Part shown: in pieces, positions 48,901-58,980 of the stretch | How the letters are laid out: each line of letters begins with the position of its first letter | Numbering within the stretch: the first letter of the stretch is position 1 | Assembly (NCBI GenBank): GCA_033239525.1 | Contig: BSYO01000038.1 | Location: 3,425,556-3,489,555, forward strand | Direction: 5' to 3' | From: Nepenthes gracilis | Lineage: Eukaryota; Streptophyta; Magnoliopsida; Caryophyllales; Nepenthaceae | Length of the DNA: 64,000 bases | Notes under the pieces: model-generated | The model's database searches: none | The model's input: the letters and a program-made list of their open reading frames with translations, nothing else | Told to the model about the DNA's origin: nothing | Translations under genes and position numbers: made by a program

Positions 48901-49274
48901 TTGTCAAAAAACTACTGAGTACAATAAACTCTGCTTCAAAGAAAAATTCAAGGCTTACTTCCCTTCAAGATACATGACTACTTAATAGCAATAGCATTCC
49001 AGCTGAGAACACCAAGTTCTATATGAGGCTAAATACAGTCATTAAATCCAAAGGAAACTACATTGAATGTAATAGATCTCTTGGTTTCAAATTAGAAAAT
49101 CTTCCGGAAATTATGAGTCACCGATAACAACATTGTTAAAGGATTGAGAAAATGCAAGTCAAAGTGAAGCCAATATGTGCAAGTTTATGGGCACCCACCA
49201 GTATTAAGAAGTGTACCATCCAAATCAAGGATGATAGCTGATACTGACTTTTTTAGAGGATTTGTGATTGACAT
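30988..49274 (-). CDS. FMN/FHY: Bifunctional riboflavin kinase / FMN hydrolase
   Basis: Ten coding exons on the minus strand: 49274-49199, 48066-47880, 45288-45158, 39747-39678, 39311-39246, 37616-37462, 35668-35573, 33118-32967, 32866-32783, 31137-30988. Their lengths sum to 1167 nt without a frame break, giving 388 residues, near the known plant enzyme. All introns are GT-AG. Residues 1-220 are a HAD phosphatase: motif I DLDGTLLNT (D17, D19), motif II LASNSP (S116), motif III GKPSP (K150), motif IV VVEDS (E174, D175). Residues 229-388 are a flavokinase: GGPVIKGYGRGSKVLGIPTA with the PTAN motif (259-262), GWNPYFNN and DFYGEELRIVVVGYIRPE. The protein phosphorylates riboflavin to FMN and can hydrolyse FMN. 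No transit peptide is seen. Intron 3 is 5.4 kb, and several introns are enlarged by transposons. Confidence 0.95.
31259..32028 (-). mobile_element. TRIM-type retrotransposon with three LTRs, in FMN/FHY intron 9
   Basis: On the minus strand, LTRs occupy 32028-31826 (203 bp), 31757-31555 (203 bp) and 31485-31259 (227 bp, with a small internal duplication). Each starts TGTAGTGTC. The first two end ACGTTACA; the third ends in a diverged form. Between them are only 68 and 69 bp. Each gap begins with a primer site, TGGTATCAGAGCC at 31823-31811 (initiator tRNA-Met type) and a mutated copy at 31552-31541. Each ends in a purine tract such as AAGAGGGTAGAT. Each LTR has a TATAA (TTTATAAGCC). The flanks GGCTT (31254-31258) and GGCTC (32029-32033) look like one target duplication. 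The layout LTR-int-LTR-int-LTR suggests unequal recombination. Confidence 0.88.
32034..32560. repeat. Dispersed GTTCGTGAAC/CAAGCTTGAG-type repeat
   Basis: The region carries lines such as GGGTCGTGAACAACTC, ATGTTCGTAAACAAACTC and GTCAAGCTTGAGCC, a style common in plant non-autonomous repeats. Similar lines continue left of the TRIM (31205-31258), so the TRIM probably inserted into this repeat. The family is not determined. Confidence 0.3.
33191..33662. repeat. ATCGATAT-rich MITE-like repeat, copy 1 (FMN/FHY intron 7)
   Basis: The left edge is AGATGCAAATAATAATATCG and the right edge is ATACCAATATTTTCATCCATAG. The inner part contains CTATGAATGAAAATATCGAT in the opposite sense, so this is probably two units head to head. 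Confidence 0.6.
34309..35301 (+). mobile_element. Second TRIM-type array, in FMN/FHY intron 7
   Basis: Three full 123-bp LTRs lie at 34360-34482, 34870-34992 and 35179-35301, with a truncated one from about 34679. The youngest-looking runs TGTTGCAAGTCCCACATCGG to GCTTGCAACA and has CTTATAAG as TATA box. The interior (about 190 bp) repeats TTAGCTATAGAGACA, AACAGCCAACAAACTATGG and AATCGAGTAAWGCACTG. A purine tract GAAGGGGGAAAGAA precedes the last LTR. The line ATGGTACTCTCATTGAGACC after the LTRs may be the primer site. It has no coding region and is unrelated in sequence to the TRIM at 31259-32028. Confidence 0.75.
35735..35945. repeat. ATCGATAT-rich MITE-like repeat, copy 2 (FMN/FHY intron 6)
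   Basis: It runs from AGATATAGATATCGAGATC to ACCGAGATTTTTATCTATGAG and keeps the shared TCAACTTATAATTTTTA and TTGATATTGATATGTATTAT lines. Confidence 0.6.
37190..37395. repeat. ATCGATAT-rich MITE-like repeat, copy 3, inverted (FMN/FHY intron 6)
   Basis: It starts AAGATGAAAATATCAATATTG, the reverse complement of the usual right end. The line AAAAAAATTATGAAAATCAT is the inverse of the shared middle. It ends at a TA dinucleotide run (37386-37408). Confidence 0.6.
38935..39165. repeat. ATCGATAT-rich MITE-like repeat, copy 4 (FMN/FHY intron 5)
   Basis: It starts GATATAAATATTGGCCAATA and ends ATACCAATATTTCTAAAAG. The shared middle AGCTTACGATTTTTAGAAAT is present. Confidence 0.6.
39391..39655. repeat. 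ATCGATAT-rich MITE-like repeat, copy 5 (FMN/FHY intron 4)
   Basis: It starts TGATGTAAATATC and ends AATATTGATATTGTCATTC. It contains AGCTTATGGTTTCTAGAATT and fills most of a 366-bp intron. Confidence 0.65.
39985..41125 (-). repeat. Tandem array of partial FMN/FHY exon 3 copies, left half
   Basis: Units of 279-289 bp each contain the last 70 or so bases of exon 3, its donor-side sequence and following intron. The exon line (plus-strand GAGTTTGAGGCCAATG) occurs at 40267, 40556 and 40840 and is cut at about 41119 by the LTR-type insertion. A half unit without exon sequence starts near 39985. Two copies keep a usable-looking donor (GTATGT near 40516, GTAAGT near 40797); others have lost it. The copied segment spans the HAD motif II line in diverged form. 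Confidence 0.8.
41126..44424 (+). mobile_element. LTR-type insertion with 5-bp target duplication ATTTG, in FMN/FHY intron 3
   Basis: The 3299-bp insert begins TGTAACACAC and ends GGTCGTGACA, with ATTTG at 41121-41125 and 44425-44429. It splits one unit of the exon-3 array. Inside are two long direct repeats of about 1.5 kb (about 41285-42933 and 42934-44424). They share a purine run (GAGAGAAGAGGAGAG), GAATCATTATAAATAATTAA-type lines and ends GGGATTGTGACA / GGGTCGTGACA. A third partial start lies at 41126-41284. It looks like LTRs in tandem with no gag or pol. A related unit occurs near 53885-55650. Confidence 0.75.
44425..45157 (-). repeat. Tandem array of partial FMN/FHY exon 3 copies, right half
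   Basis: It continues the array past the insertion. The exon line is at about 44423, 44682 and 44954, then comes the true exon at 45199; spacings are 259, 272 and 245 bp. In the 44682 copy the frame equivalent to LASNSP carries a TGA, so it cannot replace the exon. Its donor GTATGTCAATCTC is intact. Confidence 0.8.
45289..47361. other. FMN/FHY intron 2, left part
   Basis: No gene is supported. A GC-richer stretch at about 46130-46500 differs in style from the rest and could be organellar DNA. A 101-codon minus-strand frame (46755-47060) is leucine-rich low-complexity sequence with no support. Confidence 0.4.
47362..47655. repeat. ATCGATAT-rich MITE-like repeat, copy 6 (FMN/FHY intron 2)
   Basis: This is the best-preserved copy. 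It starts AGATGCAAATATCGGCAAAT and ends ATCGATATTTTCATCCATG. The two ends form an imperfect terminal inverted repeat (ATGNAAATATCG). Confidence 0.7.
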
Positions 49275-49335
49275 TTTTACGAATACGATCTTGCGGAGCT
49301 CTTAGATAGGAACATGCATCCCTTTGGACTTGTAT
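49275..49335 (-). other. FMN/FHY 5' UTR part with two short upstream ORFs
   Basis: An acceptor TGATTTTCAG|ATAC ends at 49336, so exon sequence before the start codon is 61 bp. It holds two overlapping small ORFs. One is five codons plus stop. The other is twelve codons, with its TAA four bases before the main ATG. Such short upstream ORFs can reduce translation of the main frame. The transcript structure is inferred. Confidence 0.5.
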
Positions 49336-51059
49336 CTGAAAATCAAAAAAGTATCGAAGTTTATTCACATAACAGAAAGTAGACAACTGAGTATAACACT
49401 CTCATTATGTAGTTTCCATTGTTTAAGTTGTCTCAAGCAGTTGGAATATCTAAAATGAATAATAATGCCAGATATAAGCCTACTGATGGTCCGACATGAC
49501 CCCTCAATCTATATAAGATCAAAAACGAAAATGCTTCTTTTCTAACCAGTGATGACAGATGGATTAAAAATTGCATGATACAACACTAAGGGTAGCAAAA
49601 TGCTACAAGACGGATAACAACATTTTGCTTTCTTCATTAACAATTTCTTCATATGAAATTATCACAGGAAAAACCAGCCTTAGACCCAGCTCACCACACT
49701 CTGTCTAGTGTGTCACCTGTTGTTAATGATCTCCAGCAAAAGGCATCATTATTGGGAAAATCCCACGAGGGTAGTACTTGGCACACTAGCAAGGTAGGTT
49801 ATTTTATTGTAATTTGGATATCTCATGTTCAAATTATGAAAACAATCTCTCTATATATATTGAGATGTAATTCATCCCCCTAAATTTACATACGAAAAAT
49901 TGATAATCTCTATGGGATTAAATACCTAGGGGTTAAGATAGCATATATTTTATACACCCTCTGTAAAATCCACAATTTGGGAAGCCTTCTACACTAAAAC
50001 ATCCTTTATTGAAGGAAGAATCTCAATACTACCACATAAAGTGTGTGACCTTCTATAGCATAACACATTGATGGGTATACTACACTCATATGCAAGCTTT
50101 TATTGCAATGAACCACAAAGCTGCCGCTTGCTGACATCACAAACATTCTAAAATCCAAGAAAATAATAAAGATGAACCAAAAACTACCCAATATAATCAA
50201 CAAATTAATTTTTGGCTAACAAGTTCAACAGATTAACACCTGAGAATTTTCAAAAGCATTGCTATATTTGAACAAATTATATGAATTTGCATTAGGATAA
50301 TAGAAATACTAGAGACTAGGTGAAATTTGCATTCTATTCCTTCATAACAGGCTAACAGCAATGTGAAACATGGGTAGATGAAGGATGGAGGGTCACCGCT
50401 CAAAAGTGGCTTGCATAAAAGAAACATTCAAAACTCACAGAAATTTAAATTTTATGGATGCAATCAATTGACTAGTCCTGCAAGAAAGTTTTATTCAAGG
50501 TTAAAGTGCTCTACAACAGCAAGAACGGCATGGGTAAAAAGATTTTGATTCCCTCACCACACCTCAATATATATAGCATATTGATTCTACTCTACATTAT
50601 CTTACGATGTCCGCTAATAGAAGCATCCAAATCTCATATCCTTTTGTTCCCTAAATTTTCACATCTACAAATTAAGAAATTTTAGCACAGGAAATGCAAC
50701 GGTAAATCAAGTCGAAAACATGGAGAAGAAAAGTAACTAAAAATAATTGATAATGTTTCATTAATTCATACTTCTTACTCGTAGATTACTAGTAGCAACA
50801 AGTTTGCTCAACTATTTGGTTTGACGCAACGATTCGTATCAAGCTGCGATTGAACAGCGGAATTCAACAATATCAAATACCAATCCATTATAAACCATGC
50901 GTTATCCAATTTCTTTTCGAATTACATCTAAAAGGCAAAACAATTAACAAGAAATTGAGCGACAAGCACATAAGATTAACATTTTGAGAGATGGCAAATA
51001 AATAAAACGAACAAACAACAAAAAATTAGGTAAAACACAGCAGAGAGCGCAGGGCTTAC
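49336..51059 (-). other. Putative 5' UTR intron of FMN/FHY
   Basis: The 1.7-kb stretch lies between a candidate donor (CCA|GTAAGC at 51059) and the acceptor at 49336. No gene or clear repeat is visible in it. Confidence 0.4.
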
Positions 51060-51205
51060 TGGTTCCTTCCAGACAAATACTGAAAAAGAGAAATTGCACT
51101 GAGCTAATCGCCAAAAGGCACAGCCTGAAGAGCCTTGCAATCAAAATAAGCCAAGCGCAGAGCCCACGAGCCGTTTACATATTTTTTTTATATATATATA
51201 TTTTA
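51060..51205 (-). promoter_or_regulatory. Putative FMN/FHY first (non-coding) exon and TATA box
   Basis: A minus-strand TATATATATAAA lies at about 51189-51202. The 110 bp after it are balanced in GC and end at a good donor GTAAGC (51059). A start near 51165 would give a non-coding exon joined to 49335. No transcript evidence is available. Confidence 0.45.
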
Positions 51206-54200
51206 AAACTCAAATTTTATTTTATTTTTAAGTTATTTTTATTCTATTTTCAAGGATTTATTTAAATACTAATACATGGCATAAGTTTTAAAACTAAATT
51301 TTAATATATATATATATAATGTAAAAAATATTTTTCAATTAATAAAAAATTACATAATAACCTTTGAATAATATTTACTATGAATATTTGATTACAAATA
51401 ACTATTTTGAGTCTTTTACGATATCTTGTGTGAATAATTGATTAATACTAATCTCATATAATACTTATAAAAGTATAATATAACAAGAAAACGAGCTATA
51501 AATCAATAATAAGTCATACGGCCAATGTTAGAATAATATATTTAAGTTTGGTGAATGATAAAATTTAAGTCGCATTTTAACATGATACCTTAAACTTCAT
51601 CTTCTTATCTTTTATCTCTTTTCTATCTTCATGAGATGCTTGTTGCATTAAAATTTCTCAAAAACCTTACCCTAAAATTGTATAAGGAAAATTATTTATT
51701 GGTAGTGGTGCACGTGCACTCATTGGGTATACATTAGGCATAACACCTAAAGGTAAGCCACACGTATGGGTCCTTCAAGTGCATGGGATCTTGAAGAACT
51801 ATTAAAAACGGTGCACGAGTACACCTTCAACGCACTAATACTATCCAAAATCCGAGTGAGCACCCATCAGGTGTTGTTTTCTTGTGCCCCTCTGATATTT
51901 CGTTTAAGCAAATTCTCAAGCCGAAATCAAGTGAACAACTAGATAACAAATTCATTAGTTGTGAAATTTACAATGAAGTGATCCAAAATTCAAAGAACAA
52001 TAATCGGTGATAGGGTTAGGAGCATTAAAGACATCACCGACTATAGGTCGATAGCTGTGTTATTGTATGCTTTGACTAACAATCAACAATGAGAGATCTA
52101 ATATATTGCTGATCGGTGATGTGGCAGCCCAGACCTAAAACACACAACTCAATTCGAACCAACCACATGAAAATGCTCGATCCATCAATACTCATCATAA
52201 ATACCATTATGATACAGCATCGACCACAATTTTGAAGTCCTCAAATATAAAATGACATATATGTTCATAATAAAAATAAAAGTCAAAAGAATTTAGGCTC
52301 AACAAAATATCTAATATCTAATAAAACAAAAAAAAAGTCTTACAATCTCTCATTAAAGAGTTTCTAGACTCTAAAATTATTTCTACCTAAAATATCCAGA
52401 ATAACAACAGGATCTTTACTAGCTTAATATCAATTTGTTCGATTCTAGAACTAAAAAAAATATAATGGTGAGTTAAAAACCTAATAAGTGATATAGTTGA
52501 CAATAATAATCAATGAATAACTCGGATAATAATATAAAATATATAATATCAATAATAATATGCAACTAATCATTAACTATTTAAGATTCAATGCTACATC
52601 GGAAGTACAATTTAAGAGCTACAAAAAGCTACTACCAAAGGTTACTATCGAAACCATACAATAAGAATGTAATAAAGATTTCATTAAATCTGAATATCAA
52701 TAATAATATAGATTTTATCGAATTTAACGGAGGTCACAACCAATGAAATATCATAACAATCTTCTTAGATTATATCCTATCAATGTAAACCAATGTCTAT
52801 TCATCCGCCACCAAATGTTTGATAAATTCCATGAGATAATAGATACTCTCAAACTTAACATGCCACCATCTCAATGATCCACATGACCATGTCACTTCAT
52901 GTGTGTAAATATCTTACTCAATCTACATGTCCACATGACCATATTCTCAATATATCACTTTCACATTATCATGATCCAATCAAGATCTATGCCCACAAGG
53001 ATCTGAAATACACCATCTTTGTATTCCCAAGGTCACAAAGGCAAGATATTCGTATCCCTAAGATCCCAACAAGATCTTCAACAACAAAGGCAAGATACTA
53101 AACCAACATCGCAAATCCGTACTCCTCACTACGATATCCTACGATATCTCAATAGAACTTGTTTGTAGAACCATACATCCATGAACAAAGATTTTAATCT
53201 GTCGAGACATGGATTAGATATTAGACAACAATAGATTACACTATAATTTTATATATTTTATATTTTTGAAGACCGTATTATTTTTGTACAGTCTTATTTA
53301 TTCAACCATGGATGCAAAAATGTCACTAATGTGATCAAAGACAACACAAACCAAAAAATAATAATCCCCAACTCAACAATTTTATGAATCTCACTACTAA
53401 GTCTACAAATAGATGAACTATCCTATAGCTATCAAAAACATATAACCTACTATTATTGTTCTAAAGTTGACTTGTAAGATTATATCCAATCATTATTAAA
53501 CTTATTAGTTTATTATTCTTATTTTTAAGATTATAAAAATATATCTTATTTTATTAGTACTAAACAAAACTTGTGGGTTATTATAATTCCTGAAACCAAG
53601 TGATTATAAAGGATTAAACTGAGAGAATAAAAATGCCACAAATCATTGATGATACATTAACCTCAATGGAAACAAGGATTGGTTTAGTGTAGAATGATAA
53701 GATACTTAGAATTTCCTTCCTAAATCTCATCCCAAAGCAACACAACAACAGTAGCCAAATTTAGATACTCCTTGTCACATGTTTGTCGATTAATTTTTAC
53801 ATCTTCAAGTAATTATAATTGCATTTCATTAACATTATATTATACTTGGCATATATTGTATAAATAAGTCTTTTAGTTGATTTTAACTAATTTACAGTTA
53901 AGTTTGGAGAGTAGAGACAGAAAGAGAAGAGAAAAAGAGAAAGAGAGGGAGAGATAAAGAGAAGGAAAAGGAGGATTTGAGGTGAAATTAAATAACTTTC
54001 AATAAAATCAAGCAAGACAAGTGTATCCAAATATTTTTTTTCTTTCATTACTAATTTTTTTTATAAAGTTTTAGTATTTCTTATTCTAAATATTCATATA
54101 TATGTTATTTTAGTACTTAAACTATTTTAAACTTGATGCATGTAATCCTACTCTCATTTAATAAAATTTTATAAATTACATATTTTAAATTTATAGAAAT

Positions 54201-57200
54201 TATATTTAAGTACTCAATTTTTATATAAATATTCTTATATATTTTTAATTATATATATATATATATATGTTCTTACATGTTCTTAATTTGTATATAAATA
54301 TCTCTATGTATTTTCTATTCGTAAGAAAATAATAAAAATTATATGAACTATATTGATTTTCTATAATTTCTACACAATAGCTTCTGCATATCTTTAATTT
54401 ATACATTAAATTTTTCACATGTCCATAATTTTTGCTTTATTATTTCTACATTCATAGATTTGAAGAAAAATAACGAAAGCTCTACATTCACTTTGATAAA
54501 AGAAAATATTTTCTTTGACATGATAAAATAAGTACTTAATTTCTATATAAATATTCTTACATGTATTTAAATTGCATATATATGTCCCTACATATTCTTA
54601 ATTTATACATAAATATCTCTGCACATTTCTATTTATAAGAAAATGATTAAAATTATATAAATTATATTAATTTTCTATAATTTTATATAATAGTTTTTGA
54701 GTGCCGTTAATTTATATATTAAAGTTTCTACTATGTCTATAATTTTTACTTTATTATGTCTACATGTCATAAATTTAAATAAAAATGAAAGAAAATCTAC
54801 ATTAGTTTTAATGAACGAAATATTTTCTTTGACATAAAAAAATAATAGTTTATTGATATTCCAATAGAGTTTTCAATTTAACTTAAGTAACGATCATTAT
54901 AGAGAATTAAAAGAATATATTGAGACATATCCTAATATATTATTAGTAAATTAAAAGTCAAACTTAACATTTAAGGGTTATAATCGTAACATTTGATCCT
55001 AACTAAAGAAAATAATATGTAGTTGGTATATTCACATAACATGAATAGGGACATATAGCCTTTGGCGATGTGAAAATAATCATAACTCAAATTTTAATAT
55101 TTGCCTTTATTGATGAGGTCATCATTAATGATTAATCTTTTACATGTTAGTATATTTTAGTATAAATTATATAAGTACACAGTTTTGGTATATTTGATCA
55201 TAAATTTAGTTTTTTTGGATGCTTTATTGAAAATTGATATTATCGATATTTCAGAATTTTGATCAAGATATTATCCTTAACAAATATTATTCGTTATATA
55301 TTCGCATATGAGATTATATATGCCTTATTGAACGTTAAATTCATTTTTTCCTCTATTTGGCCAATATTTTAGATTAGAGAGCTCAATGTCTTGCAAAAGA
55401 TTGAGATCAAGAAAAAAGATTGCTCGGAACTTTAGCTTTCATTTTTTTATTTTGATATTTCGGTTATGTTAGTATACGACTACCAACTGATGATGAAGGT
55501 GATATATAAGTCTTAGTACTTTTAGATAAATTATGGTAGATACTTTGATTTTTAGTTAACAGACTTTTCCTTATTTATAGTTTGAGGTCAACTAACAGAC
55601 GATAATCAGAGTCACTTTTAGGTATAATTTTTAGGTCTTATAATTTGATTATTATGCATTATACAAACCATTTAAGGTATTTGATGTATATTCACATCTC
55701 GGTGTTCAGTTTGGGTGTAAGTTAATTGAATAAATAATTGATTTTGAATCTTAACTTAAAATCGAATTAAGATAATTATATATCATGAAATAAATTAATT
55801 TTGATATTGTGCCAAGGACGTGATAGGTTGACTTGTTATCAACGATTCTTATACTCCGTGTGGATGTTAGAGGAATCGAGCATCGCAATTCACATTCCCC
55901 AAGTGGGTGTTGGAAGGATAAGTGTAATGATTTATATAACCCATGTGGGCATTGGGGAAATCGAGCTTAATGAGACTCCTATGCCCAAGGCAAGTTATGA
56001 GGAGTAAGACAGAGTATATCCTATACCCGGGGTAGCATTGAGCAAAACTCACATATAAGGTATAGCGAGACTTTTTTACTTAGGGTGGGCATCATATAGG
56101 GCATAGAGTTTCGAATAGGTTATAATAGACTGTTGATTTTGATCGTTACCTTGTCATGTTTATATTACGTTCTGAGTTTTATACCATTTATCATATGTTG
56201 ATTTTGTATCACTTGTTATACCTTCGACTCGGCCTTATTTTTTATTGACTCAGAAGTAATATATTTTCATAGAGTTAACAATGATTGAGTTGTTGTTGAG
56301 AAGTTTATAGGTAGATGATCCCGAAGCTATTATTTTATTTTGAGAGTTTGCGATGATTTATTTTCATTGCGGTAATAGAGACACTTAATTTTTTGTCAGG
56401 GCTACGTCCCTTTAATTTTGGAAGTATCAGACATTATTTTACCTCATGGTTTGAAGAAGTAGTCTTTGATGGATGGTTTACTTTTTATTGATTTTAAGGA
56501 TGTCTTGTTTATTATGGTTTTATAATGATTATTTATAATTAAGATTTTTATATAAGTAGTCTAGGCCAAGTAGCACGTACCCCAAGTCCTAGTCACTATT
56601 GTCAGACGACTGGCCCAAAGTTAAATGTAGCCTCACCAAAAGTGAGTTAAAACCATATTTCTGTCATTATCATAGTATCTTCATCACTTGAATATTACCA
56701 TTTCAAGTAATCAAAATAACATTTCAGCAATTTAACATTAAACTTAACATATCATAGAGTATGAACTAATCTACTAAAGATATAAATAATTGAGCTAAAA
56801 AAGGCACAGAAGCTAATTTAACTTGCTCGATTATTGTTCATCTTCTTTATGGGTGGCCTTGTTACTATTCACATGAGAATCACGGGAGCTTAATCTTCTT
56901 GAAATAGTCATTATTCTTATTTAATAAGGTGTGCAATTGTATTCCATAAGATTTATGTAAAGTATAATCAACCCATAGCCCTATGATTTGTACATAATTT
57001 CCAAAAATAGAGGAAAGTGAGAGTTGTTCTAAAATTTCATCTACACATTGAAATAATAGACCAATAGAAATGGAGAAATATTTAGCAATATGATAGCATC
57101 AAGAAGGAGATGGAATGACACTCAAGCGACAAGAATGCCCAAGAATAGTAAAGGTTTTACCTTTCTTGATTTATTACACTACACCGAGCAGCAACAACAA

Positions 57201-57219
57201 TAGTAATAGATGTACAGGG
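51206..57219. other. AT-rich repeats, no gene
   Basis: At 52130-53600, lines such as ATGGTGAGTTAAAAACCTAA resemble LTR or spacer DNA of gypsy elements in minus orientation. At 53885-55650, a purine run followed by CGATCATTATAGAGAATTAA and TATGTAGTTGGTATATTCAC matches the LTR-like units of 41126-44424. At 55650-56640, the region looks like an LTR (AGGGCTACGTCCCTTTAATTT). I could not fix ends or target duplications and see no protein-coding match. Confidence 0.4.
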
Positions 57220-57637
57220 TGTTAGAATCCGACCTAAACTATATAATTTTTACAGAATTTTTCTCACATCATTATATTTTTCAAGGAATTTACATGAATA
57301 TTGTTTAAATTTTAGCATTGTAAAAAAATTAAAAATTTTATCGTGAAAGTTGGGACAGTCTAATATATATTAGTGCCAACAGCTAAAAGGCCTAAATTAC
57401 CTCTATATGGGGGAATGAATTTTTAAAATTTTCTTCCATATTCGATTGAAATTTGCTTATATTTCTACACTTTCACTAACGACTTACTTTCATACTATGA
57501 ACTTCTCATAAATTTTCATGCTGTGTCCTGGCACTAACCCCAAGTACTTGAGAGTGCTTGTAGGTTAACTTAGTTAGCACCCATTCTCCAGGGAACTAGA
57601 TGTGCTGCATGGTTTCTGCTATAAAAAATTTAGACCA
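57220..57637 (+). repeat. Probable 5' LTR of a gypsy element
   Basis: It starts TGTTAGAATCCGACC and ends near AGACCA. It is followed at 57645 by TGGTATTAGAG, close to the tRNA-Met primer site TGGTATCAGAGC. Its 418 bp would suit a short-LTR chromovirus. The ends are inferred. Confidence 0.5.
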
Positions 57638-57724
57638 TGATAGTTGGTATTAGAGATGGACTCATAGGAGGACCTGTAAGAAAGTTCTCACTTTTTTAAA
57701 AATCATACATGGTGGGATTCGGAT

Positions 57725-58980
57725 GACCCAAGGGACACCGTAACTGGCTGTTCAAACAACTCTAACGATTCATCCAACCATGGTGACTCAGCTTGAAGCC
57801 ATTGAGAAACAGATGACTGAGGTTGAGGCCTAAGATGAGTCTTTCAATACGATGAAAAGGTGGACGGATAACCTCACTAACCAGTTGAGGGCCCTAAAAG
57901 AGGCAGTTAAAAACTTGACGGAGGATGTTCGTGACTCAATAAGAGTGTTGCAAGAGGAAATGTCGAGCTCAATGATAAGGTGAGCCCTCTAATGCGTGCT
58001 ACTGCAACTAATGGCAATGCCTTCAGCTATAGCAAAGTCAAGCCCCTAAAGCCTCGCTCATATGGTGGTGTGTGAGATTCGAAGGAGCTTGAAAATTTCA
58101 TCTTCGACCTGGAGTAGTACTTCAGAGCTACGAAGATGGACTCCAATGAGACAAAGGTCTCCATGGCTATCATGTACCTGACCGGTGATGCCAAGATATG
58201 GTGGAGAACCAAATATAAGGAAATGCCCTAGGGAAGATTAAATATTGACTTGTAGGAAGACCTCAAAAGAGAACTAATAGCATAGTTCTAACTGGATAAT
58301 ACCAAATTTAAGACACGAAGGAACCTTAAACAGATTAAGCACACGGGGACTATTAGAGATTATGTTAAAGCTTTTTCAATGTGCATGTTGGATATTAAAG
58401 ACATGTCTAATAAGGATCGTCTATTCTATTTCATTGATAACCTGCAACTGTGGGTTTAGACGGAACTTTTCAGACAATGAGTGCAAGATGTGATTTTCAC
58501 CAAAAACGCAACTGAAAGACTTGTTTACTATGCAATTGAGAGGGGCAAAAAAAATCAAGAGAACGATGATAATCCCTCAAAGAAGCTTGCGCAAAGTGCC
58601 TTGAGTGTCGATAAGTCGGAGTCCAAAGCAAAGAGTGGGGGAAGTAACTTTTAGAAGGATTCATCGTCGGTAAACTCCCAGAGTTCCTAGGGAAGTATCA
58701 ATACGTCAATTAGCAAGAATGCGTATTCTAATAGATACTTCTTGTGTAATAAGCCATATAAAGTGGTGCAATATTCACACAAATGAGCTCTGAGTGCGCT
58801 ACAAAGGAAATGTGATGCACTGGAGTCAAGAGACGATCAGAATGATGGGGACCAAGCTCGCATGGGTGCGGTCCGCCTCTTATATGCGATGGAGAAGCAC
58901 GCCCAAGTGTCCACCAAATCCACAGACTCGATGTATGTGGAACTATAAGTGAATGAAAGGAGTGCCCGTGCCACAGTAGA
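57725..58980 (+). pseudogene. gag remnant of a chromovirus-like gypsy element
   Basis: The frame reads KELENFIFDLE, then YFRATKMDSNETK, MYLTGDAKIWWRTKYKEM, KQIKHTGTIRDYVKAFSMCM and LDIKDMSNKDRL. These are the capsid lines of plant Ty3/gypsy gag with the usual WW-R and V..Y...F motifs. A zinc-knuckle trace YFLCNKPYK and a protease-entry line SMYVEL follow. In-frame stops are frequent. The frame ends abruptly at ATVD (58980), where another element's LTR begins, so the rest of pol is presumably right of the window. Confidence 0.8.

Noticed and set aside
51060..51144. Signal-peptide-like start MIARLFRLCLLAISS on the minus strand
   Set aside because: It falls in the likely non-coding first exon of FMN/FHY. 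The frame is not continued at the splice, and the known enzyme begins at the HAD domain.
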